From: Brachypodium distachyon | Taxonomy: Eukaryota; Streptophyta; Magnoliopsida; Poales; Poaceae | Assembly: GCF_000005505.3 (NCBI RefSeq) | Contig: NC_016135.3 | Location: 25,878,758-25,942,757, forward strand | DNA: 64,000 bases | Direction of reading: 5' to 3' | Shown: in pieces, positions 1 through 10,848 of the stretch | Position numbering within the stretch: the stretch's first letter is position 1 | How the letters are laid out: the number at the start of each line of letters is the position of its first letter | The notes under the pieces: generated by a model | Seen by the model: only the letters and a program-made list of their open reading frames with translations | Database searches by the model: none | Told to the model about the DNA's origin: nothing | Translations under genes and position numbers: made by a program

Positions 1-143
1 AGGCGGCGCTCCTCTTTATTTCCGAGTTCACCCCGGATTCGGAGACGGATGGGCACCTCAAGGCACAGCTTCTTGCCTGTGATAGCCCCACTCCGCACGC
101 TGCCACCACCTTTGACCCCACCACTTGCAAGTTCTCCTTCGAG

Positions 144-1402
144 GTGTCGCTCAGCCCTGGCAGAACCATTGTTGGCGAGATCGTGGTGGGCTCCGCCCGC
201 CTCGATGACGGAAACTTTCCCTGCTTTAACTTGACTACCGGCATCCGCTCCAGACAGAGCTGCAATTCACTCCTTTACAGTCTCTGGCCAGAGGACAATG
301 AGGCTGTTGGCCGTACACTGCCCCTGCTCCCCTCCGTTGACTGCAGATACCCTCCCAAGTCAAATGTTCCCTTGCGCCTTTTTGGCAGAGTTGGCCCCAC
401 TCTATCCCTTGACCCGACCTCTGACGTCAGTTCTGCTATCCACCCAGCTTTTACCCAGCTCGAGGCACACTTAGCCCTCACCACCGCTCCCATCTGCACC
501 CTACCTCCGATTCCCACTCTCATTACGGCCAGCCCATCCACCTTCCGCTTTCAGCCCAGCTGGGTGTCACCTGTGATCTGCACTTCGCTGCTCCACGCTC
601 CTTGCTACTCGCTGCCGCCTGCCATTGCCAAGCTCTCTTGCAACTGTACTAGCATTCACCAAGAGCCTGATCCCGCCTCGCTCAACACCTTCCCACCTCT
701 CCTACAGCTTTTCCCTCCAGCTTCGCCTGTTGCTCCTGCCTTCGTCATTGTTATGGACGACTCCGACGACTCACCTGCAGAGACTGCTGCTTCTACCTGT
801 GCTTCGCAGCCTCCTGTCGCGCTGGCTGCTCCCCCTGCCCCGGAACCACCGCTCGTTGTCCCCGCCGCCACTCCACCTATGCCACCAGTGCTCGCTGCCA
901 CCGCCTCCACTCCACCTACGCCGCTAGCGCCCGCTGTCATCGTCGTCGCCGCCGCGCCGCCTGCACCACAGATCGCCGCCACCTCCGCCGCCACCACCCA
1001 TACCCTGCTGTTGCCGGTGCTCCTACAGCACGCCCAGTTTCACCAAGGCGCAGCAAACGTATTCAACGCCTCTATGATGGAGTTCGGCTCAGCTCCATTG
1101 ACCGCGCTTCCAAGCGCAAGGCCATTGCCTCGGAGAGTTCCTCCTCCTCGGCTTCGTCGACTTCTCGACGCTCTTCTGGACGTTCCTCCCAGAGCTCAAC
1201 CAAGTCCAAGAAAATGAAGAACTCCAAGGAGATTGCTTCCATCCTCGACCTCCCGCTTGCGTCGACGCTAGCTCCGACAGAGAAGAGCAAGATTCTGGCC
1301 TTGGCAGAGATTTGCGACTTAGACGCTGACAGCATCATCGCCGAGGTGGAGGCCATGCCTTCCTCGGCCTCTTCTGAAAGCTCTCTCAACATCAATGTGT
1401 GA
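144..1402 (+). pseudogene. LINE ORF1 (proline-rich gag-like part), partial
   Basis: A GC-rich reading frame (144-1217) is rich in Pro, Ala, Ser and Thr. It is followed in another frame by a short acidic tail (1214-1402) that ends about 325 bases before the endonuclease start. Position and composition match the ORF1 of grass L1 elements, which binds element RNA. No zinc knuckle is visible, and the shift near 1214 suggests a frameshift. The upstream part is cut by the window edge. This is not a host gene. Confidence 0.55.
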
Positions 1403-1726
1403 TGGCAGTCCACTAGTTCAGCTGGAGCCCGTCTGTTGCATCTTCTTTAGTAGCAGATCTGGGTGCTTCACACCCGGTTCTCCCCTGTCTTCTACTTCTT
1501 TTGTCTGTGGTTTTCTGTGTTGTAGTTTGCCTGGGTGCTTCACACCTGGTTTACCTCTTGTTTCACCTGTTGTACTCCTCTTAGTACTACCTTGGCCCGT
1601 TGGTCTTCCCCTATGCATTTGTAATCGTGTTTTGTTTGGCTGCAGCAATGCATTTATTTTGTTCATGAGCATTATGTCTACTGTCTCTTGCATTTTTCCT
1701 TCTTGTCGTGAGTCTTGGCTGGTTCT

Positions 1727-4700
1727 ATGAAAATTTTAGACTGGAATGTTAGAGGACTTGGCGACTCGGATAAAAATGTCCTGATTATGAATGCAATCTG
1801 CTCTGCATGCCCAGATATCGTTTGCTTACAGGAAACTAAACTGGACAATATTGACTACTTCAAGGCTGCTCAGTTCCTCCCTGTCGGACTTCGGACCTTC
1901 TTTTTTCAGCCAACTGCTAACACCTCGGGTGGAATTCTTGTGGCTTGAACAATCCTGCTATCACCTGCACCCTCGTCAGACAGGACTTATACTCTATGTC
2001 AGTTTCCTGCACTTCGACAGTAAGTAACAAGTAGTTTTTGCTGACAACAGTTTATGCCCCTTAGTCGCCAGATCAAAGGCCTGCTTTCTTTCAGAGTCTG
2101 AACTTATCAGCACATACAGCGACAGGGCCTTGGATCATTTTGGGGGATTTTAACATGTATCGGTTCCAACATGAAAAAAAAACAATAGACTAAACTGATC
2201 AGTCATGGAAGCTTTCAATGAATGGATTCAAGATCAGAATCTTATTGAGATTGACATTGCAAACATGCTTTTTACCTGGTCTAATAAACTAAGATTCCCT
2301 ACTCTGGCTAAACTTGACAGAACCTTCATCAATATTGATTGGAACCTGGCCTTCTTACAAACAACAGCCATCACAACCACAGCTGCTACATCGGATCACG
2401 CACCCGTACTTGTGGATTTCAGCTTCCATTCACCTGTCTCAAAAATATTCCGGTTCGAGAATCACTGGATACATATCTCGAAGGTCAGGGAGTTAATCAC
2501 AGAGCATTGGAACAAAGGTACACGCCCTATATGCTCGCCTGCAACTAAATTCATTTTCAAGCTCAGAAGAGTGCGTGCAGCTCTTCGTGCATGGGCAAAG
2601 AAGAAAGGCGGAATCCATACGCTTATTGAAAATAATAAAATTCTCATTGATTATCTTGGAGTGATTGAGGAGAGGCGGCTCCTTTCTGATCTTGAATTCG
2701 TTCTCAGGAAACACTCCAAGAAAAAATTAGACTGCCTCATCTCCTGGCAGTCTATGATGTGGAAAAGATGGGCAAAACTAAACTGGTGCAAACTAGGGGA
2801 TGAAAACTCCTGTTTCTTTCACGCCGCAGCCAACTGTCAGTTCTAAAGAAACACTGTCAAAGTCCTTGAGAAAGATGATATCTAGTACTTTAACATTCAA
2901 GACAAACCGAACATTGCCACATCTTTCTTTTCAGACATTTTGGGTTGTCCCATGCTATCCTTGCCAACAGTGCAGTTGAACACACTTTATAATACTCAGG
3001 ATTTGAGTCACCTATCGGCCCCTTTTACGTGGGAGGAAATCTGGACAGCAATTAAGCTTTCACCTAGCAACAAAAGCCCGGGTCCGGATGGTTTTACAAA
3101 TGAGTTCTATAAAGCTTTCTCTGCTGTCCTAAAGGAAGATTTGCTTGCGGTCTTCAGTGGTTTCTTCTTACATCGCATGGATATTTCAAGGATCAATCAG
3201 GCTTATATTACTCTAATTCCGAAGGTAGAGCTGCCACTGGAAATCAAGCACTACCGACCAATCTCGTTGGTTCATAGCTTGCTCAAGCTTATTACCAAAG
3301 TCCTGGCGAATCGTTTACAATCAGTCATTCCAGATTTGGTGCATAATATGCAATCTGGCTTCATAAAAGGTAGAGCTATTGTCGAGAACTTCGCTCTAGC
3401 TTCTGAGTTGGTGCAATGTGCTCAAAAAAGACAATTACCCATGATGATTCTGAAGCTAGACTTTCAAAAAGCCTTTGACAGTGTGAGCTGGAGCAGTCTT
3501 CTCGCTATGCTAGCCAGTAGAGGCTTTGATGATAGATGGATAACCTGGATAAAAACCATCCTTAACTCCAGTAAGGCTAAAGTCTTGATGAATGGTCAAC
3601 TAGGAGAGGAAATTTCTGTTAAGCGTCTCCCTATCTGTTCATCCTACTCACGGATATTCTTTAGCGTATGTGTTGTCTTGCTTTCGCTCGGGGCATCCTT
3701 TCTCACCCACTTAATGCAACGGACTTTTTCCCGGTCTTGCAATATGGAGACGACACTTTGATCTTGCTAAAAGGTGAGTTATCTCAAGCCCTCGCAATCA
3801 AGGATATCTTAAAAGCTTTCTCAGATTTTTCGGGGCTTCAGATAAACTACCACAAAAGTACCTTTGTTCCAGTCAACATGCCGAATGAACTAGCTTCTCA
3901 AGCTGCTGCAATTTTTGGCTGCACAATCAGCAGCCTGCCTTGCACATATCTAGGGCTTCCTTTATCCATGAAGAAACTTACAGCGGTCTCGTTAATGCCA
4001 GTCATTCAGAAGGTTGATCGCAGACTCGCTAGCTGGATGTCCACGCTACTATCTTGGGGCGGACGATTAACAATGGTTAATGCTGTGCTCTCCTCCATCC
4101 CGAGCTATTACATGGCCTGCCTAAAATGGCCCTGTGAAAGCATCGAAAAAATTGACAAACTAAGGCGGGCCTTTCTCTGGAAACGCTCTCAAAACTCCAC
4201 TCATACCGATTGTTTAGTTGCCTGGGACAAAGTTATCCTACCAAGACAAACTGGAGGACTTGGCGTTCGAGATCTTACGGCCCACAATGATGCTTTGCTA
4301 TGTAAGTTCCCTCACCAAAGTTCTCCAGCACTCAGATGTACCATGCTATAAATGGCTAGCAAATCAGTACCTTAAAAGAAATATCTCTCATTCTATTCGG
4401 GCTAAGGATACACCCACCTGGAAAGCTATCGCTCCTATGATCAAAATTGTTCAAGACTCAACCATCTGCCACCTGGGTAATGGCAAGCATGTTTCGTTCT
4501 GGATGGATTCTTGGACACGTGAAGGCAGGCTCTGCGAAGTCTATCCGACGATCTTTTCTTTTGCAACGGATCGTTTCTGTTCGGTGGCCTCTCAATTCCA
4601 GGGTGGTTGGACTTTAAAATTACATCCAAACCTCTCGGCTTCAGCCTTCCAAGAGCTCTAGAACCTCCTAGCTGTACTCGAAGGGCTGCAGCCCTCACCA

Positions 4701-5276
4701 ACAGAACAAGACATCAGGGTATCCTTTCATACTCACAAGGCTTTAACTACCTCCTATTTCTATCAGCTTCTCACCTTCCGTGGTGTGCTCTGGGAGCCTT
4801 GCAATTTTATCTAGCAAAAGGTGATACCTTTGAAGCATCGAATTTTCCTTTGGCTTGCCTTTCAAGGTCGCCTTAACACGCGTAACAATATGTTTCGCAA
4901 ATGTTGGAAGAATATCGACCATGCAGATTGCGACACTTGCCCGGCAATGGAAACTGCTAACCACATCTTCTTGAGATGTCAGCCGGCGCATCAACTTTGG
5001 ACTCACCTTGGTCTGATTGACAAAGCCTCTTCAGCTGCATCCTCAGTAAGCTTTGTCTCTGAAATGCATAAACAGCAGCAATACTGACCCATCTTCTTCG
5101 CATCATGTGCTACTCATTTGTGGCAAGCCCGTAATGCTCGCACCTTTGATGCGATTAGGCTGCCCGATGCTGTTATCAGGAAAAGAATTGCGGATTCGCT
5201 GGTTTTGTGGAGCCGTAGAACTACAAAAGAACAGATTAAGCTCCATATGTCGCATTGGGCGTCTACCATTTCCTGA
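1727..5276 (+). pseudogene. LINE ORF2: endonuclease-reverse transcriptase-zf-RVT, frameshifted
   Basis: ORF2 begins at 1727 with MKILDWNVRGLG, the usual AP-endonuclease start, and is followed over 3.5 kb by endonuclease, reverse transcriptase and zinc-binding RT tail segments. The endonuclease stops at 1948 and resumes in another frame at 2205-2846. RT covers 2940-3761 and continues at 3668-4351 in a different frame, so the region before the YGDD box, where a QGDPLSP-type motif is expected, is damaged. zf-RVT (Cys/His pattern CDTC...HIFLRC) lies at 4821-5087. At least five lesions make it non-autonomous. Confidence 0.88.
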
Positions 5277-5416
5277 GATATCGCCCTACTTGTATTTTTC
5301 TTTTCTTTTTTCTTTTCTTTTCCTTTTCCTCTTTGCTGTTCTTGTACGTTGTTGTACTCTCGGACCTTCTGGTCCATTTGGAATATACAACGTAGACAAT
5401 TCTTATCAAAAAAAGT

Positions 5417-6131
5417 TGAGCTTCAGAAACTAGCCTATAATCAAATGTTAACAGTTTGTTCAGATGACACGGCAGAATCCCCAATGCCATGCATACTGTC
5501 TATTGTTGCTCTCCTGCGCGCCTCAATTGCGACCTTCAGAAGCAGGGATAAAAAAGTTGTCGATGCCGGCATCAGAAGAACAAAATACCACCGAAATAAA
5601 GATCATTCGACTGTTACACAAGTTAGCTAGTCGGAGACATGTTCACTGTACTTGTGTAGTTGCGTGTTGTTGGATCCTGGTGGGTAATGCAGTCCAATAT
5701 TCCCATAAAGGATCTGTACTATCGTGCAGATACGAATTCCCTCAAAAAAAAGTTTAAAAAAAAATTCCCTCAAAAAAAAAATCGTGCAGGTACGAACAAT
5801 AACCGTGGCAAATGTGCAACTGAAATCAACCATGGATTTCCGAAGTGATTCAATGGGTTTGCGTGTTTAGAGAAGATAATAAAATATTAATCGAGAAGTC
5901 GTCCGTTTTAGTTAGAAATTAGTCGACGTATTTGACCGTCGGATCTTAATCCAACGATAGCACATGGAAGATGTGATAGCAAAACATGACCCTCAGATCT
6001 TAATCTAATAGTCCTGATGCGTCAACTGAATTTAAAAACTTAGAGAAGATAATAAAATATTAATCGAGAAGTCGTCTCTTTTGATTAAAAATCAGGCGAC
6101 TTGCTGTCAAAGAAAAAAAAATCAGGCGACT
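5417..6131. other. Intergenic, A-rich, with a 37-bp direct repeat
   Basis: No gene was recognised. A-rich runs lie at 5742-5785, bracketed by two similar copies of ATCGTGCAGRTACGAA (about 5720 and 5781), possibly an old target duplication. An exact 37-bp sequence beginning TTAGAGAAGATAATAAAATA occurs at 5867-5903 and again at 6040-6076. Between them are two GGATCTTAATCYAA-type motifs of the kind common in grass repeats. Confidence 0.5.
5867..6076. repeat. 37-bp exact direct repeat pair (5867-5903, 6040-6076)
   Basis: Both copies begin TTAGAGAAGATAATAAAATA and end GAGAAGTCGTC. The sequence between carries two diverged copies of a GATCTTAATC motif (about 5941 and 5996). This could be the two ends of a very small LTR-like element or a local duplication. 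No terminal TG/CA or target duplication was identified, so the class is left open. Confidence 0.6.
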
Positions 6132-6140
6132 TTTTCATAT

Positions 6141-6628
6141 GGGAAAATTGGCCACAACACACCGTTATTTTTTGGCCTTTGCTGAAACACACTGTCAGAT
6201 TGTGTCTTTGCTCGGTACCATTATAATTTTGTGGTCATTTGGCATAACACACTATATAGCTCAAAAAGAAAAGTTTAACTTTTTTATTTCTCTGAATGAC
6301 GCTTTTTGCTTGGGAGGATGATGGTTTTGAAAAAAAAAAATCTCTAATTGAAATTTTGTCCCGAAATGGTAGCACGTAAGTGTCGATTTTGGACATAATT
6401 TGATTACAAAATTGGTCAGCATTTAGCCACAAGTCGAAAAATAATAGTCCACAAAATCATATGTTTAAAATTCAGTTCTAATGTGGAAAAGTGAAACTTT
6501 CCGTTTTATTCCAAGCAATATGTCGTGGCAAATGACCACGAAATTGTAAGGTACTGGACAAAGGCGCAATTCAGCGGTGTGTTTCGGCAAAGGACGAAAA
6601 ATAACGATGTCTTGTGACCAATTTCCTC
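6141..6628. mobile_element. Mutator-like non-autonomous element, 488 bp, long TIRs, 9-bp TSD
   Basis: The ends are long imperfect terminal inverted repeats. The left arm (6141 to about 6258, starting GGGAAAATTGGCCACAAC) matches the reverse complement of the right arm (about 6515-6628, reading inward GAGGAAATTGGTCACAAG). Pairing continues through TTTGTGGTCATTTG on both sides for about 115 bases. The element is flanked by the identical 9-mer TTTTCATAT at 6132-6140 and 6629-6637. Long TIRs and a 9-bp target duplication are the hallmarks of the Mutator superfamily. No transposase is encoded. Confidence 0.85.
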
Positions 6629-6637
6629 TTTTCATAT

Positions 6638-7085
6638 TTGTCGCAGTAAACACACAATTATTTGAAGTGGCGTCTTCAACCTGGACCGATCAAAACCCAC
6701 TCGAGAAATCACGAGCACGCTTGCGGCGATGCGACCCCTCAGCGTATGTGAGGTATGAACCTCTCCCACGGTCCCTCGTCAATCCGATCACCGCGTTTCC
6801 GTCTGTCCCCAGCCACTCAACATCGGACGGGCTTGTTCAGTCGCAGCGACGGCGGTCTCGGTGGAAGGCTCCTCTGTAGTACGCCTACAGACGGAAACCC
6901 TAGCGCATCTTTGAGACGATCTCGACGAGGGCGTCCTTCAGGTCTCCAGCACTCGTCGTTCTCTCATTCTAGTCGTTGTTCAAGCAGCTAACACCGGAGC
7001 ATATTTATTGTGATTGACTGGACATGATATCTGGACAGGGTGGTGAACCGGAACCGTAAGGAGGTCAGTACTTCTAGCTGGTAGG
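6638..7085. other. Intergenic / probable upstream region of the DUF247 gene
   Basis: No coding signal was seen. The stretch becomes moderately GC-rich (about 6700-6960), as is common for a grass promoter or 5' UTR, and leads directly into the DUF247 start at 7086. No clear TATA box was found. Confidence 0.4.
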
Positions 7086-8744
7086 ATGGATTTGTTGGTC
7101 AGTGTTATTAAGAGGGAACTAAACAAATATACGTCACCTGAAGAGGTTATTCGAAGGGGATTTCGAACGATTCGCAAGGTTCCACAGCATATTCGTGAGG
7201 TCGATAGGAGTTCCTATGAACCGATTGTTCTTTCAATTGGTCCATATCACCATGGAACGCAGGCTTTGCTACACATGGAGAAGGAAAAATGGAAAAGTTT
7301 AGATTTCATACTGAAACTGAATTGCAAAAGATCGATACAGGACTACCTCAAAGTGACCGCTGAATTAGAAAGGCAAGCTAGGAACTGTTATTCTGAGGAG
7401 ATCAAGATGGAAAGGAAACAGTTTATTCAGATGCTTCTGCTTGATGTGTGCTTTATTCTTGTTAAAATTGATGGATCTGTTATCACTGCAATGCATGACT
7501 TAAATAAGTATGGACGGAGTGCTGCTCAAGAAGTAAATGATGATACTACAGTTCAAGAAACTGGAGCATCATTAAGACCAGTGAATAGTGACGCAACATA
7601 CGTCCGGAGCTTGTCTGCAAAATCTATGAACCAACATGAGGAATTTGTGCTAGAAATGGGACTATGCAACGAGGGTGTTAGTTCTTCCACAGCCGGAAGA
7701 AATAACGTGCCGAGTGATGAAAAACCTACCAGTCCATGTGACTCTTATATCATGGGAGATTGGTACAGTATTTCAGCCTGGCATGATCTTTTTTTGCTAG
7801 AGAATCAGATTCCATTTTTTGTCATTGACAGGATATACAGATTTGTGATGGATGATATTACGATAGACACATCACCTGCTGAGAAAACTTCCGAATGTGT
7901 TGAGGATATCTTGAGGCACTTCCCAATAGCCATTGAGGAGACAGAGAGACCTACGCAATTTCACCATTTCCTGCACTTATGCCATATGTACCTTAGACCA
8001 AGCCAAAAGACTGGAGAAATTGAGGAAGACCCAATAAGGCCTGGGTATTTGTACCACCTTATAAATTTTGGCCATAACTATGCAGATACTGCTCATGGAC
8101 CAACGAAAAGCCGCCAGTTTAACACTTCAAGACAACAAAAGGATTGTTTCCAAGCTGGCATGTTGCCTAGTCGCTGGCGTCAAGCAGCTCAGTACCATGA
8201 AGCTGGTATTGGACTTATGAAAAGAGAGTACCGTTAATATGAGAGGCATGCTCTCTTGGATATCAAATTCAGCAATGGAGTACTGGAAGTTCCATGTATT
8301 CCTATCGATGAAAACACTGAGTCTCTGTTTAAGAACTTAATTGCATTTGAACAAGCCGACCCTCGATTTGGGAATGACATAACTGCCTATATTGTTTTTC
8401 TGTCACAGCTTGTTAGCACCCCAGAAGACGTTATACTACTTACTGACCATGGGATAATTGTACATATGCTGGATAGTGATGATGAGGTTTCAGCTCTGTT
8501 CACTAGGCTGACAAAACAAGTATCATTTGGATCTGATGATTATTACTACCTAAATTCTTTGTGCTGGATGTTGGAGGTTCATTACCAAAGTCGGCCAAAC
8601 AGATGGTTGGCATGGCTATGGCGAAATCACTTCAGCAATCCATGGTTAGCATTAGCTGTCCTAGCTGCAGTTATCATGCTCCTGTGCACCATTATTCAAA
8701 CCATTTTTACTGTCCTTGCTTACATCAAACCCCCAGAAGCATAG
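7086..8744 (+). pseudogene. DUF247 protein gene, interrupted by an in-frame stop
   Basis: The frame starts MDLLVSVIKRELNKY and contains DUF247 landmarks: HIREVDRSSYEP and LSIGPYHHG (about residues 37-57), LLLDVCFILV, HDLFLLENQIPFFVI (about residue 237) and FHHFLHLCHMYLRP. The stop TAA at 8235-8237 ends a 383-residue product. The same frame then continues to 8744 through LLDIKFSNGVLEVPCIPID and a C-terminal membrane helix (WLALAVLAAVIMLLC...) ending YIKPPEA. The paralogue at 10849-14031 reads through the matching point (KREYDRLEPHSLLDV), so the stop is a lesion and not an intron. DUF247 proteins have no known enzymatic role; in grasses, pairs of them are self-incompatibility determinants. A truncated protein without the membrane anchor could still be made. 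Confidence 0.88.
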
Positions 8745-9599
8745 TAAGATTTCTTTCTTGTACTCTTCTTGTGATGTCCATTTGTTTTTGTTCAGCATGT
8801 TGAAATTATGGATACTTTCAAGTTTTAACATAAATTTATGGATTTTTTTACTGAACTTCCATGTATGCTGTTTATTATATCCAGACTGGCGACAGGTCGG
8901 CCAGCGTTCGGCAATGCTCCAATGTTTGTTGCAATATTTCATTTGAATCATATTGTCCACTTACGGCACATAACAGTCTTTCACTCTTTGTTCAGACTCT
9001 GAATTTGCTCCCCTCGTATTTCATTCAGGGTCCCCTGGAGGTTCTACAGATGTTTAGCCAAAACTTCTCAGAAAGAAGTGATTCTTTTGTTCATATGTTA
9101 GCAAATCCTTTCTGCACAATTCTACTGCAAAATGGAACCCCGAAATCGCATGGAAGACTTGCAATATTGTAACTTTCGAAAAAAGAAATTTGAGTGAGTT
9201 CGTCAAAGAAAAGAAAATGTAATGGAGAACCTATCCCTTTTTTCTCTTTCTAATATACTAACATCGGAGGTCTCATTAATAAGCAAAGGATTGCACCATC
9301 TAGTAACAGTTGTCCACTGGATTCTTCTTACATAGTTCTGTTAGGAACATAGTTGTTTTTCTTCTGGCGAGGGTACCAGAACATTAGGCGACGTATTCGT
9401 TCTGCCTTACCCGTAGCACTTGATACTAGGCAGGCAGCGGTGGGATTTTGGGTGGGCGGAATAGAGTATCCGGTTGCGTTAGTAAGATCTTCTCTTGGCC
9501 ATCCGTCGATCGATCTTCCCGACCTGACGAAAACCAGCACTATAAGCTGACGGCTGTCGGACATAAAAATGCAAACCAAATTGCTACCGATGAAAAGAA
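8745..9599. other. 3' flank of DUF247 gene; no recognised gene
   Basis: An AT-rich sequence follows the stop codon and includes possible polyadenylation-type signals. Short frames here show no family resemblance. Nothing else supportable was seen. Confidence 0.4.
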
Positions 9600-9850
9600 T
9601 CGTAGTATCATCCGCTCCACCTCCGACCGCCAGCGTTTCTTTTGCTCCGTTCCTCCCCTCCCACCGCGCGGAAAGGCACGGCGTCCCTGATCATGCTTAC
9701 AACGTGGTCTATCTGAAAGCATCGCAACGCTGCCGTCTTCGACAACGCAACCCCCAACGTCGCCTTCCTCCTTGACCTGACCAAAGCTGATGCTAGATGT
9801 TTGGTGACTACGGGCGCGGCAAGCCTTGGAACGTTGCTATCGGCTAGTTA
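9600..9850 (+). mobile_element. LINE 3' remnant (zf-RVT-associated C-terminus)
   Basis: One frame through about 9699-9840 reads TWSI, a stop, then KHRNAAVFDNATPNVAFL, followed by an alanine-rich tail. This resembles the W(x)IWKHRNxxVF segment found after the zf-RVT domain at the C-terminus of plant LINE ORF2. No upstream RT was seen nearby, so it is a short 5'-truncated fragment in the gap between the two convergent DUF247 genes. Confidence 0.55.
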
Positions 9851-10310
9851 GACGTGTCACGTTGTATTTCGGATGTGGTTCTCTGTGTTCTTATACATAA
9901 ACTTCTTTATATCAATGCTCGAGACGCAAAGCTTTTGTGTTTTCTAAAAAAAATAAGAAAAAAAATTGTAGTATCACGAACCGTGGGTGTCGGCGTTGCC
10001 GATCTTAGATGGCGAATAACGATTCCCTTTGACAAGCGAAGCGTTATCGCTTGCTCCAGCTGCCAATGGAAGCATTCGAGATGAGCTGAGTGCGACGAGC
10101 ATAATGATGGCAAATGCGTCCATCGTAGCACGAGACGTTTTCGCCATCAACTGAAACTAAGATGTCCTTGGGGCGCCTCTGGTTATACAATTTATATGAT
10201 CTCCTGATGCCTCCTTAATTTCATGCATGCTTAGCTTAAGCCAGACCACCTTCGGTATGTGGAATCAATATCTCCTAGCCATTATGCATTACTCAGAACA
10301 TCGCCAAATA
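9851..10310. other. Intergenic, no recognised gene
   Basis: Mixed-composition sequence with no family match. It leads into a Stowaway MITE at 10311. Confidence 0.4.
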
Positions 10311-10436
10311 CTCCATCCGTCCCATGGTCCCATGTTAAGTCACTTTCTATTACATATATCTAAACATATTTTAGTACATAGATATATACATATTTGGACA
10401 AATTTGAGTGACTTAATTAATATGAGACGGAAGGAG
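10311..10436. mobile_element. Stowaway MITE (126 bp)
   Basis: The termini are CTCCATCCGTCCCATG and its near reverse complement CATGAGACGGAAGGAG-type sequence, flanked by TA on both sides. The interior is AT-rich with no coding capacity. Stowaway elements are non-autonomous Tc1/Mariner relatives. Confidence 0.85.
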
Positions 10437-10848
10437 TATATGTCTAAGAGTCTAGGGAATGCCCGCGTTCCGCACAATACTACCTAAAAGCAAAAGCACA
10501 TCAAATTCGAAGGGAGATTCTTAAAAAAAAAAAAGAAGAAGAAGAAGACAGTGGACAATCCCATGAGTATCCAGGATTTCAGACTTTCAGTTGCTCATAG
10601 GTTGATGACAGTGGACAATTTTTGCAAGAGAGTAACAAAAGTTTGTTTGCAGGGTATAAATTTTCCAAAAAAACACATGTATTGAATTCGGTAGGAGAAC
10701 ACATATGGATGTGTGAATATCCATGCACTTGAAGAAAGAAGTATTCGTAGATTACTAAAACCCTCAGACGAAGAGGGCCTCCTAAACTAGTGAAGTCTCC
10801 GCTAGTTAAGCAATGATAGCTCGTGGCTGATGTAGTGTACAAGTTTCA
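10437..10848. other. Intergenic, 3' flank of the second DUF247 gene
   Basis: This stretch contains an A-rich run with GAA repeats (about 10523-10548) and a short repeated GACAGTGGACAAT motif (about 10548 and 10608). No gene is supported. Confidence 0.4.

Larger units (their letters stand above)
1..5416 (+). mobile_element. L1-type non-LTR retrotransposon (LINE), 5' end outside window, inactive
   Basis: A plant LINE runs along the plus strand. It shows, in order, a proline/alanine-rich ORF1 (144-1402, two frames), an AP-endonuclease start (1727, LDWNVRGLGD and CLQETKLD), the endonuclease end with SDHAPVL near 2395, a reverse transcriptase with KSPGPDGFTNEFYKAF (about 3076) and YGDD (3746), and a zf-RVT tail (HRIFLWLAFQGRL, about 4836) ending in WASTIS at about 5274. 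The 3' end has a pyrimidine-rich stretch, a typical LINE tail and a short A run at 5408-5416. The frame changes or stops near 1948, 2846, 3650, 4320, 4660 and 5087, so it cannot encode a working ORF2. The start lies to the left of the window. The domain order is seen directly; the L1 assignment rests on endonuclease plus RT plus zf-RVT. Confidence 0.9.

Noticed and set aside
7086..8237. Treating the DUF247 gene as a complete 383-residue protein
   Set aside because: The continuing frame after the stop encodes the conserved C-terminus and membrane helix found in the paralogue, so the short product is truncated.
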